This document shows positions 17,950-26,399 of a stretch of 64,000 nt of DNA, piece by piece. The position numbers were made by a program, and so were the translations under genes. Each line of letters starts with the position of its first letter. Within the stretch, counting starts at the first letter, position 1. Source of the DNA: Haematobacter missouriensis (GTDB lineage: Bacteria > Pseudomonadota > Alphaproteobacteria > Rhodobacterales > Rhodobacteraceae). The notes under the pieces are model-generated. The model worked only from the letters and a program-made list of their open reading frames with translations, was not told the origin of the DNA and searched no databases. The stretch lies in contig NZ_JFGS01000011.1 of assembly GCF_000740775.1 (NCBI RefSeq), positions 1 to 64,000 of the forward strand. Reading direction: 5' to 3'.

Positions 17950-17964
17950 ATGAGAAAAACTCAT
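17950..17964 (+). promoter_or_regulatory. LysR-type T-N11-A operator between LysR gene and gcdH
   Basis: Perfect inverted repeat ATGAG-AAAAA-CTCAT, containing the T-N11-A core. It lies in the divergent promoter region, directly before the chosen LysR start and about 75 bp upstream of gcdH. Confidence 0.7.
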
Positions 17965-18039
17965 CGGGATGCCAGAAAACATCGTTAGCATCCTTCACGC
18001 GGGAGGAGTAGATCCTGCGGCAAGCAGAGGAGACCCGCC

Positions 18040-19266
18040 ATGAACGACATGCAAAAGCCCAAGCTCAAGGCCAAGGACGCACCGGACCTGACCGCCTTTA
18101 CCTGGGACGACCCCTTCCGGCTGGAGACGCAGCTGACGGAAGAGGAGCGGATGCTGCGCGATGCGGCCCATGCCTTCGCGCAGGACCGGCTGATGCCGCG
18201 CGTCCAGAAAGCCTTCGCCGAGGAGCATACCGACCCTGCCATCTTCCGCGAGATGGGAGAGGCGGGCCTGCTCGGCGTGACGATCCCCGAGGAATACGGC
18301 GGGCTTGGTGCGGGGTATGTCTCCTACGGACTGGTCGCGCGTGAGGTGGAGCGCGTGGATTCGGGCTACCGCTCCATGATGTCGGTGCAGTCGTCGCTGG
18401 TGATGTATCCGATCTATGCCTACGGGTCGGAGGAACAGCGCAAGAAATACCTGCCGAAGCTTTCCTCCGGCGAGTGGATCGGTTGCTTCGGCTTGACAGA
18501 GCCGGACGCGGGTTCCGATCCTGGCGGCATGAAGACGCGGGCGATCAAGACCGAGAGCGGCTATCGCCTGATCGGCTCGAAGATGTGGATCTCCAACTCC
18601 CCCATCGCCGATGTGTTCGTCGTCTGGGCGAAGTCGGAGGCCCATGGCGGCAAGATCCGCGGCTTCGTGCTGGAAAAGGGCATGAAGGGCCTGTCGGCTC
18701 CGAAAATTCAGGGCAAGCTGTCGCTCCGCGCCTCCATCACCGGCGAGATCGTGATGGATAACGTGGAAGTCGGTGAAGACGCGCTGCTACCGAATGTCGA
18801 AGGGCTGAAGGGTCCGTTCGGCTGCCTCAACCGCGCGCGGTACGGCATCTCCTGGGGGGCGCTGGGGGCTGCCGAGTTCTGCTGGCATGCGGCGCGTCAA
18901 TATGGCCTCGACCGCAAGCAGTTCGGCAAACCACTCGCGCAGACCCAGCTCTTCCAGTTGAAGCTCGCCAACATGATGACGGAAATCGCTCTGGGGCTTC
19001 AGGCCTCGCTCCGTGTCGGCCGCCTGATGGACGAGGCACAGGCCGCGCCGGAGATGATCTCCATCATCAAGCGCAACAATTGTGGCAAGGCGTTGGACAT
19101 CGCGCGGATGGCCCGCGACATGCACGGCGGCAACGGCATCTCCGAGGAGTTCCACGTCATCCGTCACATGGTGAACCTCGAGACGGTGAACACCTATGAG
19201 GGCACGCATGACGTGCACGCGCTGATCCTCGGCCGGGCACAGACGGGCCTTCAGGCGTTCTTCTGA
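18040..19266 (+). CDS. gcdH: Glutaryl-CoA dehydrogenase
   Basis: A 408-aa acyl-CoA dehydrogenase-family flavoenzyme that converts glutaryl-CoA to crotonyl-CoA and CO2 in lysine/tryptophan breakdown. Seen: [17 protein letters not shown] (FAD/substrate loop), [22 protein letters not shown] and the catalytic glutamate Glu387 in [14 protein letters not shown]. The N-terminus ([19 protein letters not shown]) is typical of GcdH rather than other acyl-CoA dehydrogenases. The stop overlaps the next start (TGATG). Confidence 0.94.
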   Translation: MNDMQKPKLKAKDAPDLTAFTWDDPFRLETQLTEEERMLRDAAHAFAQDRLMPRVQKAFAEEHTDPAIFREMGEAGLLGVTIPEEYGGLGAGYVSYGLVAREVERVDSGYRSMMSVQSSLVMYPIYAYGSEEQRKKYLPKLSSGEWIGCFGLTEPDAGSDPGGMKTRAIKTESGYRLIGSKMWISNSPIADVFVVWAKSEAHGGKIRGFVLEKGMKGLSAPKIQGKLSLRASITGEIVMDNVEVGEDALLPNVEGLKGPFGCLNRARYGISWGALGAAEFCWHAARQYGLDRKQFGKPLAQTQLFQLKLANMMTEIALGLQASLRVGRLMDEAQAAPEMISIIKRNNCGKALDIARMARDMHGGNGISEEFHVIRHMVNLETVNTYEGTHDVHALILGRAQTGLQAFF

Positions 19267-20432
19267 TGGGGGCGCCGCTCGAAGGACTGAAGGTCGTCGA
19301 GCTTGCACGCATTCTGGCCGGCCCATGGGCCGGCCAAGTGCTGGCCGATCTCGGCGCCGAAGTGGTGAAGGTGGAAGCGCCGGAGGGTGACGACACGCGC
19401 CGCTGGGGCCCGCCCTTCCTCGACCGGGAGACGCCGGACGGCGGGTCGGAACGGTCCGCCGCCTATTTCCACGCCTGCAACCGGGGCAAGCGCTCCGTGA
19501 TCGCGGATTTCCGCAATCCTGAGGATCTGGATTTCGTCCGACGCCTGATCGCAGAGGCGGATGTGGTCATCGAGAACTTCAAGGTGGGCGGCCTTGCGAA
19601 ATACGGGCTGGATTACGCAAGCCTCGCCGCACTCAATCCGCGGCTGATCTACGCCTCCATCACCGGTTTCGGACAGACCGGGCCCTACCGCAATCGCGCG
19701 GGCTACGACTTCATGATTCAGGGGATGGCCGGGATCATGGACCTGACCGGCGATCCGGCGGGCGAGCCGCAGAAGATCGGTGTTGCCTTCGCCGATATCT
19801 TTACCGGGCTTTATGCAGTGATCGGCATTCAGGCCGCGCTGACGGAGCGGGAGAAGACGGGGCGGGGACAGCACGTGGACCTCGCGCTTTTCGATTGCCT
19901 CACCGGGGTGCTGGCCAACCAGGCGATGAACTACTTCGTCTCGGGTGTCGCGCCGCACCGGATGGGCAATGCGCACCCCAACATCACGCCCTATGCGACC
20001 TATCCCGTGGCGGATGGCTGGTTCATTCTTGCCGTCGGCAATGATGGGCAATTCCGGCGCTTCTGCGATGTGATCGGGCGTTCCGACTTGGGCGCAGACC
20101 CCGCCTATGCGACGAATGCCCTCCGGCTGGAGCGGCGGGCGGAGCTGACGGAGGCGATTTCCGCAGCGACGCGGAAATGGCTGCGGGACGACCTGCTGGC
20201 CGCGCTGGAAACCGCGACAGTGCCCGCGGGGCCGATCAACACGCTGGCGGATGTCTTCGCCGATCCGCAGGTCGCGGCGCGTGGCATGAGGATCGAGGCG
20301 GAAGGTCTACCCGGCCTTCGGACCCCGATCACCTTTTCGTCCAGTGAACTGGCACTCGACCGGGCGTCACCGCTCCTTGGGGCGGATGATGCGGCAATCC
20401 GTACGCGCCTGTCCGAGGGTGCCGAAAGCTGA
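19266..20432 (+). CDS. CaiB/BaiF CoA-transferase (probable glutarate CoA-transferase)
   Basis: A 388-aa class III CoA-transferase. N-terminal GLKVVELARILAGPWAGQ, then DLGAEVVKVEAPEGDDTR, and the catalytic aspartate Asp177 in FADIFTGLYA are all present. Overlap with gcdH implies that it makes glutaryl-CoA from glutarate using succinyl-CoA, as in human SUGCT and bacterial gcdH operons. The substrate is inferred from context only. Confidence 0.88.
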   Translation: MGAPLEGLKVVELARILAGPWAGQVLADLGAEVVKVEAPEGDDTRRWGPPFLDRETPDGGSERSAAYFHACNRGKRSVIADFRNPEDLDFVRRLIAEADVVIENFKVGGLAKYGLDYASLAALNPRLIYASITGFGQTGPYRNRAGYDFMIQGMAGIMDLTGDPAGEPQKIGVAFADIFTGLYAVIGIQAALTEREKTGRGQHVDLALFDCLTGVLANQAMNYFVSGVAPHRMGNAHPNITPYATYPVADGWFILAVGNDGQFRRFCDVIGRSDLGADPAYATNALRLERRAELTEAISAATRKWLRDDLLAALETATVPAGPINTLADVFADPQVAARGMRIEAEGLPGLRTPITFSSSELALDRASPLLGADDAAIRTRLSEGAES

Positions 20433-20548
20433 CACCGGGCGCGGGGGACGCCCCCCGCGACCCCCGACGTTACCGTTCCGCAACCTGCCAGCTCTCCCCG
20501 GCAGCGGATCGGGGGATCCGGGGGGGCGCTGCCCACCGGACAGGGGGT

Positions 20549-20575
20549 GCGGGGGAGCGTGCTCCCCCGCTTTCT
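20549..20575. terminator. Bidirectional terminator between CoA-transferase and ilvN
   Basis: Perfect 10-bp stem GCGGGGGAGC/GCTCCCCCGC with a 2-bp loop, followed on the plus strand by TTTCT. It separates two convergent genes. Confidence 0.65.
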
Positions 20576-20578
20576 CCG

Positions 20579-21136
20579 TCAACTGCCGCGGCGAAGGGCG
20601 GCGACACCGGTCCGGGCGAGTTCGATCAGCCCCAGCGGGCGCATCAGGTCGGCAAAGGCATCCACCTTCTCCGGCGTGCCAGTGATCTCGAAGACAAAGC
20701 TTTCCAGCGTCGAATCCACCACCTTCGCGCGGAAGATGTCGGCCAGCCGCAGAGCTTCCACCCGCTTCTCCCCGGTGTTCTTCACCTTGATGAGCGCAAG
20801 TTCCCGCTCCACCGCGGCACCTTCCACGGTCAGGTCATGCACCTCGTGCACCGGGACGATGCGGCCGAGCTGTGCCTTGATCTGCTCAATGACCTGGGGT
20901 GTACCGGTGGTGACGATGGTGATCCGGCTCAGGTGGCCGGTGTGGTCCGTCTCCGCCACGGTCAGGCTGTCGATATTGTACCCCCGCCCGGAAAACAGCC
21001 CCACGACCCGCGCGAGAACACCGGATTCGTTATCCACCAGAACCGTCAGCGTGTGCCGCTCGCTCACATCCGCATTGGGGTCGCGAAGATCGTAGGCAGA
21101 ATGCCCGGAGGAGCCCTGCATGAGATTCAGCGCCAT
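20579..21136 (-). CDS. ilvN: Acetolactate synthase small (regulatory) subunit
   Basis: A 185-aa regulatory subunit. The N-terminal ACT domain begins RHTLTVLVDNESGVLARV and contains GLFSGRGYNIDSL, the valine-binding region. A second ACT-like half follows with EVHDLT and FRAKVVDSTLESFVFEITG (split here: FRAKVVD, FVFEITG). It activates the catalytic subunit and confers valine feedback. It lies 11 bp after ilvB, on the same transcript and under the same attenuator. Confidence 0.95.
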   Translation of the reverse strand: MALNLMQGSSGHSAYDLRDPNADVSERHTLTVLVDNESGVLARVVGLFSGRGYNIDSLTVAETDHTGHLSRITIVTTGTPQVIEQIKAQLGRIVPVHEVHDLTVEGAAVERELALIKVKNTGEKRVEALRLADIFRAKVVDSTLESFVFEITGTPEKVDAFADLMRPLGLIELARTGVAALRRGS

Positions 21137-21147
21137 GATCGTTCTCC

Positions 21148-22959
21148 TCAGACCAGAACCGCGCCCTGGGCGCCGATCGCATTCGCCGGGTCGGCATCGC
21201 CGAGCAGCATTTCATTGTGCGGCTTGCCCGACGGGATCATCGGGAAGCAGTTCTCATGCTTCTCGACCATGCAGTCGAAGATCACCGGCCCGTCATACGC
21301 GATCATCTCGCGGATCGCATCGTCCAGATCGGCGGGATCGCTGCACAGAATGCCCTTCGCCCCGAAGGCTTCGGCCAGCTTGACGAAATCGGGCAGCGAT
21401 TCGGACCAGGAGTGCGAATACCGCTCGCCATGCAGAAGCTGCTGCCACTGCCGCACCATGCCCAGCCGCTCGTTGTTCAGGATGAACTGCTTGACCGGCA
21501 GGCGGAACTGCATGGCCGTGCCCATCTCCTGCATGTTCATCAGCCACGATGCCTCGCCCGCGACGTTGACGACGAGCGCATCGGGATGGGCCATCTGCAC
21601 GCCGATGGAGGCAGGGAAACCGTATCCCATAGTGCCCAGCCCGCCGGAAGTCATCCAGCGGTTCGGCTCGTTGAAATGCAGGAACTGCGCCGCCCACATC
21701 TGGTGCTGGCCGACTTCCGTGGTGATGTAGCGGTCCATTCCGCGGGTCAGCGCTTCCAGCCGTTCGAGTGCATACTGCGGTTTGATCGTCGTCTCCGAGC
21801 CGCGGTAGGCGAGGCAGTTGACCGACTTCCACTCCGCGATCTGACGCCACCAGCCGGCCAGACCCTCACGGTTCACCTTCGATCCCCGTTCCTTCCAGAT
21901 GCGGAGAATATCGAACAGCACCGAACCCACATCGCCGACGATGGGCAGGTCCACTCGGACCGTCTTGTTGATGGAGGAAGGGTCGATATCCACATGCGCC
22001 TTGATCGAGCCGGGAGAGAAATCGGCCAGCCGCCCCGTGATCCGGTCGTCGAAGCGCGCTCCCAGATTGATCATCAGGTCGCAACCATGCATGGCAAGGT
22101 TGGCCTCGTAGAGGCCGTGCATGCCGAGCATGCCGAGCCAGCCCTTGCCGGACGCGGGATAGGCTCCGAGCCCCATCAGGGTCGATGTCACGGGAAAACC
22201 GGTCGCATCGGCGAATTCGCGCAGCAGGCGGCTCGCCTCCCGGCCGGAATTGATGACCCCGCCACCGGTATAGAGAATCGGACGCTCCGCCGTTTCGATC
22301 ATCTCGACCAGACGCAGGATCTGCGTGGCGTCGCCGCGGACCTGCGGCTTGTAGGGGTCGCTGTCCTTGGGTTTCGGTCGGCGATAGGCGCCGGTGGCGA
22401 ACTGTACATCCTTCGGGATGTCGACCAGCACCGGTCCCGGGCGGCCGGTGGTGGCGACGTGAAAGGCGCGGTGCAACGTTTCCGCCAGCTTGTCCGTATC
22501 CTTGACCAGCCAATTATGCTTGGTGCAGGGGCGGGTGATGCCGACGGTATCGGCTTCCTGGAAGCCGTCGGTCCCGATCATGAAGGTCGGCACCTGACCG
22601 GACATCACCACGATCGGAATGGAATCGAGCAGCGCATCCGTCAGCCCGGTAACGGCATTGGTGGCGCCAGGGCCGGAAGTGACCAGCACCACGCCCGGCT
22701 TGCCGGTGGACCGGGCATAGCCTTCCGCGGCATGCACCGCCGCCTGCTCGTGCCGGACGAGGACATGGCGGATCTGGTTTTGCTGGAATAGTTCGTCATA
22801 GATCGGCAGCACCGCGCCGCCCGGGTAGCCGAAGATCACCTCGACCCCTTGATCGCGCAATGCCTGCACGATGATCTTCGCGCCGGTCAGCGCCTCACCG
22901 TTCGCGGGGCCTCGGGCGTAGCGTGCGCCCTCCATCTGGCCGGGTTTCTCCGCTGTCAT
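21148..22959 (-). CDS. ilvB: Acetolactate synthase large (catalytic) subunit
   Basis: A 603-aa ThDP enzyme making acetolactate/acetohydroxybutyrate for Val, Leu and Ile. Catalytic Glu lies in VLVRHEQAAVHAAEGYA, and FAD/substrate regions VTSGPGATNAVTGL and QEADTVGITRPCTKHNW are clear. The usual GDG of the ThDP/Mg motif reads AGEASWLMN here. The start MTAEKPGQ at 22959 was chosen because GGAG lies 8 bp upstream; a longer frame adds 10 basic residues. Transcription comes through the ilv leader at 23047-23094. Confidence 0.95.
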   Translation of the reverse strand: MTAEKPGQMEGARYARGPANGEALTGAKIIVQALRDQGVEVIFGYPGGAVLPIYDELFQQNQIRHVLVRHEQAAVHAAEGYARSTGKPGVVLVTSGPGATNAVTGLTDALLDSIPIVVMSGQVPTFMIGTDGFQEADTVGITRPCTKHNWLVKDTDKLAETLHRAFHVATTGRPGPVLVDIPKDVQFATGAYRRPKPKDSDPYKPQVRGDATQILRLVEMIETAERPILYTGGGVINSGREASRLLREFADATGFPVTSTLMGLGAYPASGKGWLGMLGMHGLYEANLAMHGCDLMINLGARFDDRITGRLADFSPGSIKAHVDIDPSSINKTVRVDLPIVGDVGSVLFDILRIWKERGSKVNREGLAGWWRQIAEWKSVNCLAYRGSETTIKPQYALERLEALTRGMDRYITTEVGQHQMWAAQFLHFNEPNRWMTSGGLGTMGYGFPASIGVQMAHPDALVVNVAGEASWLMNMQEMGTAMQFRLPVKQFILNNERLGMVRQWQQLLHGERYSHSWSESLPDFVKLAEAFGAKGILCSDPADLDDAIREMIAYDGPVIFDCMVEKHENCFPMIPSGKPHNEMLLGDADPANAIGAQGAVLV

Positions 22960-22992
22960 CTTAGCTCCTCCGCCGTTTCGTCTCGGCAAATG

Positions 22993-23022
22993 AAAAAGCC
23001 CCCGGAGTGAAACTCGGGGGGC
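22993..23022 (-). terminator. Attenuator terminator of the ilvBN operon
   Basis: On the minus strand a C-rich/G-rich hairpin (CCCCCGAG ... CTCCGGGGG with a TTTCA loop) is followed directly by CTTTTTC, a textbook intrinsic terminator. It lies between the leader peptide stop and the ilvB start. An upstream competing stem GGCGCATGG/CCATGCGCC (about 23023-23064) abuts it, and an inner AAGGAA/TTCCTT stem is also present, as expected for alternative attenuation folds. Confidence 0.8.
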
Positions 23023-23046
23023 GCATGGGAAGGAAATATGGCTTCC

Positions 23047-23094
23047 TTAACGGACCATGCGCCAACTTCCTACGATTACGATAAGACCGCTCAT
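23047..23094 (-). CDS. ilv leader peptide (attenuation), 15 aa
   Basis: Encodes MSGLIVIVGSWRMVR, with a run Leu-Ile-Val-Ile-Val: exactly the three amino acids made by the downstream pathway. A GAGGGGGCGAG ribosome site precedes the ATG. Ribosome stalling on these codons would favour antitermination before the hairpin at 22993-23022. The stop codon lies inside the competing-stem region. Too short for routine gene callers. The role is inferred from the classic ilv attenuation layout. Confidence 0.85.
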   Translation of the reverse strand: MSGLIVIVGSWRMVR

Positions 23095-23270
23095 GTCTCG
23101 CCCCCTCGGATGGCGTCCTCATCGCATGGGTGGACAGCATCGTCAACCCAAAAGCGCAACGATCTGTCGGTGGGATGTAGTGGTCTTTTCACAAGTTGCG
23201 CATCCGCTGTGGGGCTGGCTTTCGTGAGCGGCAAGGCTACCCTGCACTCGGCAACATGACGGAGGCATCG

Positions 23271-24233
23271 ATGGCGCTCGAAGACGCGAAGACCGAAGTG
23301 GACACGGCGATCACACGCAAGGATGCGCGGGGCCTTTCCTATGAAAATGCCTTTGGTGGCGCGACCTCCTTCCTGCGACGGCGCTATACGAAGGATCTGG
23401 CGGGATACGATCTGGCCGTTACCGGCGTGCCCTTCGATCAGGCCGTTACCCATCGCCCCGGCACGCGCTTCGGTCCGCGCGCGATCCGCGAGGCGTCCAC
23501 GCTCCAGGCCTTTGACCCGCCCTATGGCTGGGGGTTCGATCCGCTGTCGGATTTCTCCATCGCCGATTATGGCGATCTGGCCTTCGACTACGCCCGTCCG
23601 GCGGACTTTCCCGAGACGCTGGCCGCCCATATCCGCGGCATCCACGATCAGGGGGCCGCGGTGATCGCGCTCGGCGGCGATCATTCGATCAGCCACCCGA
23701 TTCTGCGCGCCCATGCGGAGCGGTTCGGGCCGCTCGCGCTTGTCCATTTCGATGCACATTCCGATACATGGGCCGATGACGATACGGGCCGTGTCGATCA
23801 CGGCACGATGTTCTACAAGGCGGTGAAGGAGGGGGTGATAGATGTCGCGCATTCAGTGCAGGTCGGCATCCGTACGACAAATACCGATACTCTCGGCCTC
23901 CATATCATCGACGCGTTCGATGTGCATGAGACGAGCCCCCGCGCCGTGGCGGAGAAGGTCCGCAGCATCGTGGATGATCGCCCGGTCTATGTCAGCTTCG
24001 ATATCGACTGCCTCGATCCCGCCTTCGCGCCAGGAACCGGGACGCCGGTCTGGGGCGGCCTGACTTCGGCGCAGGCGGCGATCATCCTGCGGCGGCTTGC
24101 GGGCATCAACATGGTTGGCGGCGACGTGGTCGAAGTGTCGCCGCCCTATGACACGGCGGGAATCACGGCGGTGGCCGGAGCGCATGTCGCGACGGAGCTG
24201 ATCTGCCTCTGGGCCTGGCCTCGCCGCCGCTAG
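23271..24233 (+). CDS. speB: Agmatinase / ureohydrolase
   Basis: A 320-aa manganese ureohydrolase converting agmatine to putrescine and urea. Metal ligands are seen in [19 protein letters not shown] and [16 protein letters not shown]. The start at 23271 is preferred because GGAGG lies 5 bp upstream; another ATG 15 bp earlier is possible. Related guanidine-type hydrolases (guanidinobutyrase and others) share these motifs, so the exact substrate is likely but not certain. It is tail-to-tail with the GST gene. Confidence 0.88.
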   Translation: MALEDAKTEVDTAITRKDARGLSYENAFGGATSFLRRRYTKDLAGYDLAVTGVPFDQAVTHRPGTRFGPRAIREASTLQAFDPPYGWGFDPLSDFSIADYGDLAFDYARPADFPETLAAHIRGIHDQGAAVIALGGDHSISHPILRAHAERFGPLALVHFDAHSDTWADDDTGRVDHGTMFYKAVKEGVIDVAHSVQVGIRTTNTDTLGLHIIDAFDVHETSPRAVAEKVRSIVDDRPVYVSFDIDCLDPAFAPGTGTPVWGGLTSAQAAIILRRLAGINMVGGDVVEVSPPYDTAGITAVAGAHVATELICLWAWPRRR

Positions 24234-25103
24234 TCAGCCGCGAAGCAGGGCCATGAAGGCCGGCCATGCCTCCGGGTCCGCCACCGTCTTGTCGCGGCAG
24301 AAGGCGTTGCAGAAGCCGAAGACGCGTCCTTCAGCCCTCAGGAAATGCGTGACGGGACGACCGGAATACGGGCAGGCCTCGTTCTCTGCGGGACCCTGAC
24401 TGACCGCCTCCGCAGGGATCGGCGCGGGGCCGGGCCATGGGCGGCGGGGATAGTCGCGGCGATAGACCTCCTGATCGGGGAAATCGACCAGCGACATCGC
24501 GCGCCAGCGGCGGAAGGAGGGGTGGGAGAGATGCGCCTGCATATAGGCCAGCGCTTCCGGTCCCACGGGAAGGTTGTAGCTGGCGATACGTGCCGCAATC
24601 GGCGCATAGAAGGCATCAGCTGCCGAATAGGCACCGCAGAGCCACGGGCCCTTGCTTTCCGTTTCCGCGCGCGCGTCCGACCAGATGGTTTCGATCCGGG
24701 CGAGGTCGGCCAGCACGGCCTCTGGCGGGTTGCTGTCCGTATAGGAGGCCCGTAGGTTCATGGTGGAATGATCGCGGAGGGGCGCGAAACCCGAGTGCAT
24801 CTCCGCCACCAGCCGCCGCGCCACGGCGCGAGCGGCAGGCCCGGCGGGCCAGATCCCGGCACCCGGCTCCCGTGAGGCCAGTTCCTCGGCAACAGCAATG
24901 GTATCTGAGATGACGGTTCCCTCTGCAGTGCGGATCACCGGAACCGTGCGTGCAGGAGGGAAGGCGGCAATGGCGGCGGCGAAATCCGGGCTGTACATCC
25001 GAACCGCCTTGACCTTCACCGGAATGCCGAACGCGTCGAACAGCAGCCATCCCCGCAGCGACCAGCTTGAATAGGCCCGATCTCCGATCAACAGATCATA
25101 CAT
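24234..25103 (-). CDS. Glutathione S-transferase with extra C-terminal cysteine domain
   Basis: A 289-aa protein starting MYDLLIGDRAYSSWSLRGW, with an N-terminal thioredoxin-like GST domain (serine-type SSWS motif, later ARTVPVI and ISDTIAVAEEL). A GST helical domain runs to about residue 225. It then continues with a Pro-rich linker and a small tail ACPYSGRPVTHFL...FGFCNAFCRDK holding three cysteines (C-x-n-C-x3-C), reminiscent of a treble-clef/TRASH-like metal site. Most GSTs stop about 60 residues earlier. The start follows GGGAGAT; a longer frame adds 15 residues. Confidence 0.8.
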   Translation of the reverse strand: MYDLLIGDRAYSSWSLRGWLLFDAFGIPVKVKAVRMYSPDFAAAIAAFPPARTVPVIRTAEGTVISDTIAVAEELASREPGAGIWPAGPAARAVARRLVAEMHSGFAPLRDHSTMNLRASYTDSNPPEAVLADLARIETIWSDARAETESKGPWLCGAYSAADAFYAPIAARIASYNLPVGPEALAYMQAHLSHPSFRRWRAMSLVDFPDQEVYRRDYPRRPWPGPAPIPAEAVSQGPAENEACPYSGRPVTHFLRAEGRVFGFCNAFCRDKTVADPEAWPAFMALLRG

Positions 25104-25179
25104 CGCAATCTCCCTTCCTACCGCTTCAGGTAGCAGGACGGCGATCAATCATGGAAATGGATATTTGTAGGATGATACA

Positions 25180-25764
25180 TCAAGATTTGTGATCGAATCT
25201 GCGATTGGCGTACAGACAGCGGCGCTGACCCTCGACAATATCGATGCGGGAGAGGGACAGTGGCGCGACGGGTTGACTGAACGCCTCGGCCGCCGTCTTG
25301 CCGTTCGCGCGCTGAAGTTCCGAGAGGATCACTCCGAAATGCGCGACGCAGATGATGTCGCGGCCCGGATAGAGAAGGGCGAGCCTGTCCACCGCATCCG
25401 CCGTGCGCCGGCACAGCGTGTTCCAGCTCTCTCCACCGGGGGGTGCGATGTCGCCCGGTTGCTCCCAATAGCGACGGGCGAGCGTACCGTCACGCTCGGA
25501 CACCTCGTCCGCCGTCAGTTGTTCCCACTCTCCAAAGCCGATTTCCCGCAGGTCGGCTTCATGTGGAAGGCGTGTGCCGGGGATCAGGTCCGCCGTCGCT
25601 ACAGCCCGGCTAAGATCGGAAGAAAGGACAATGGCGTGCTCCGGCAGCGCGGCAAGCAGACGCTCGATGGTTCCGCTGTCGCTGAGATCAGCGGGCAGGT
25701 CCGTCCAGCCGACCATCCCCCTTGCATGGGTGGGCCCGTGGCGTATCCACCACCAGCGGCTCAC
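25180..25764 (-). CDS. Histidine phosphatase family protein (CobC-like)
   Basis: A 194-aa phosphoglycerate-mutase-fold phosphatase. The catalytic RHGPT motif is at residues 8-12, a second conserved segment is GEWEQLT with ERDG, and the second histidine lies in ICVAHFGV. It starts at GTG overlapping the stop of cobU (GTGA), which argues that it is the alpha-ribazole-phosphate phosphatase of cobalamin nucleotide-loop assembly. Function beyond the fold is inferred from that pairing. Confidence 0.82.
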   Translation of the reverse strand: MSRWWWIRHGPTHARGMVGWTDLPADLSDSGTIERLLAALPEHAIVLSSDLSRAVATADLIPGTRLPHEADLREIGFGEWEQLTADEVSERDGTLARRYWEQPGDIAPPGGESWNTLCRRTADAVDRLALLYPGRDIICVAHFGVILSELQRANGKTAAEAFSQPVAPLSLSRIDIVEGQRRCLYANRRFDHKS

Positions 25765-26297
25765 GGAAGCTCTCCCTTAAGCACAAGGGGGAGGCCTGCC
25801 ACGACGAGCACTGCCACATCCGCGAGCGCCGCGAGCCTTTGGTTCAGTTGGCCCTGTGCCGCGCGGAATGAGCGGGCGAGAGGGTGCATGGGCACGATGC
25901 CCAGCCCGGTTTCATTGGAGACGATCACAACACTCCCACGCGCCGCGACGAGCGCAGCCTCCAGCCGGGAAAACGCCGTGGGAAGGTCAGCCTCTTCCCC
26001 CGGCTCCGCCAGCATTTGACCCGAGAGCCAGAGCGTTGCGCAGTCGAGCAGGGCAACCTCGTTCTTGGCCAATGCGGCAAGCGTAGTCTCGGTTCTGCCC
26101 TCCACAACGCGCCACTCGGGTCCGCGGCGGCTCCTGTGGCGCTCCACGCGCTCCGCCATCTCCTCATCCTCGATACCGGCGGTTGCGATATAGCAAAGGC
26201 GCGCATGTGGTCCAGCCAGCCGCTTGACCAGTTCCTCTGCGAAAACCGACTTCCCTGAATCCGCGCCTCCCAAAATCAGAAAAAGTTTTTTTTGCAT
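25761..26297 (-). CDS. cobU: Bifunctional adenosylcobinamide kinase / guanylyltransferase
   Basis: A 178-aa P-loop enzyme of cobalamin nucleotide-loop assembly. The N-terminal Walker A is GGADSGKS, followed by YIATAGIEDEEM, then RHRSRRGPEWRVVE (GMP-accepting His region) and SNETGLGIVP, all CobU/CobP signatures. The start ATG is followed by CAAAAAAAAC, an eight-A run. Upstream in-frame extension into the rpoH region is a shadow and was discarded. Divergent from rpoH. Confidence 0.92.
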   Translation of the reverse strand: MQKKLFLILGGADSGKSVFAEELVKRLAGPHARLCYIATAGIEDEEMAERVERHRSRRGPEWRVVEGRTETTLAALAKNEVALLDCATLWLSGQMLAEPGEEADLPTAFSRLEAALVAARGSVVIVSNETGLGIVPMHPLARSFRAAQGQLNQRLAALADVAVLVVAGLPLVLKGELP

Positions 26298-26399
26298 ATG
26301 TCGTGAACTTTTTCCGGCCTGAGAAGTTTTTAGCCTGCGTAGCACGGAAACGCCGTAAGGCAAGAGCCCTGAGGGGCCACCCGGAAGGACAGGTGAACC

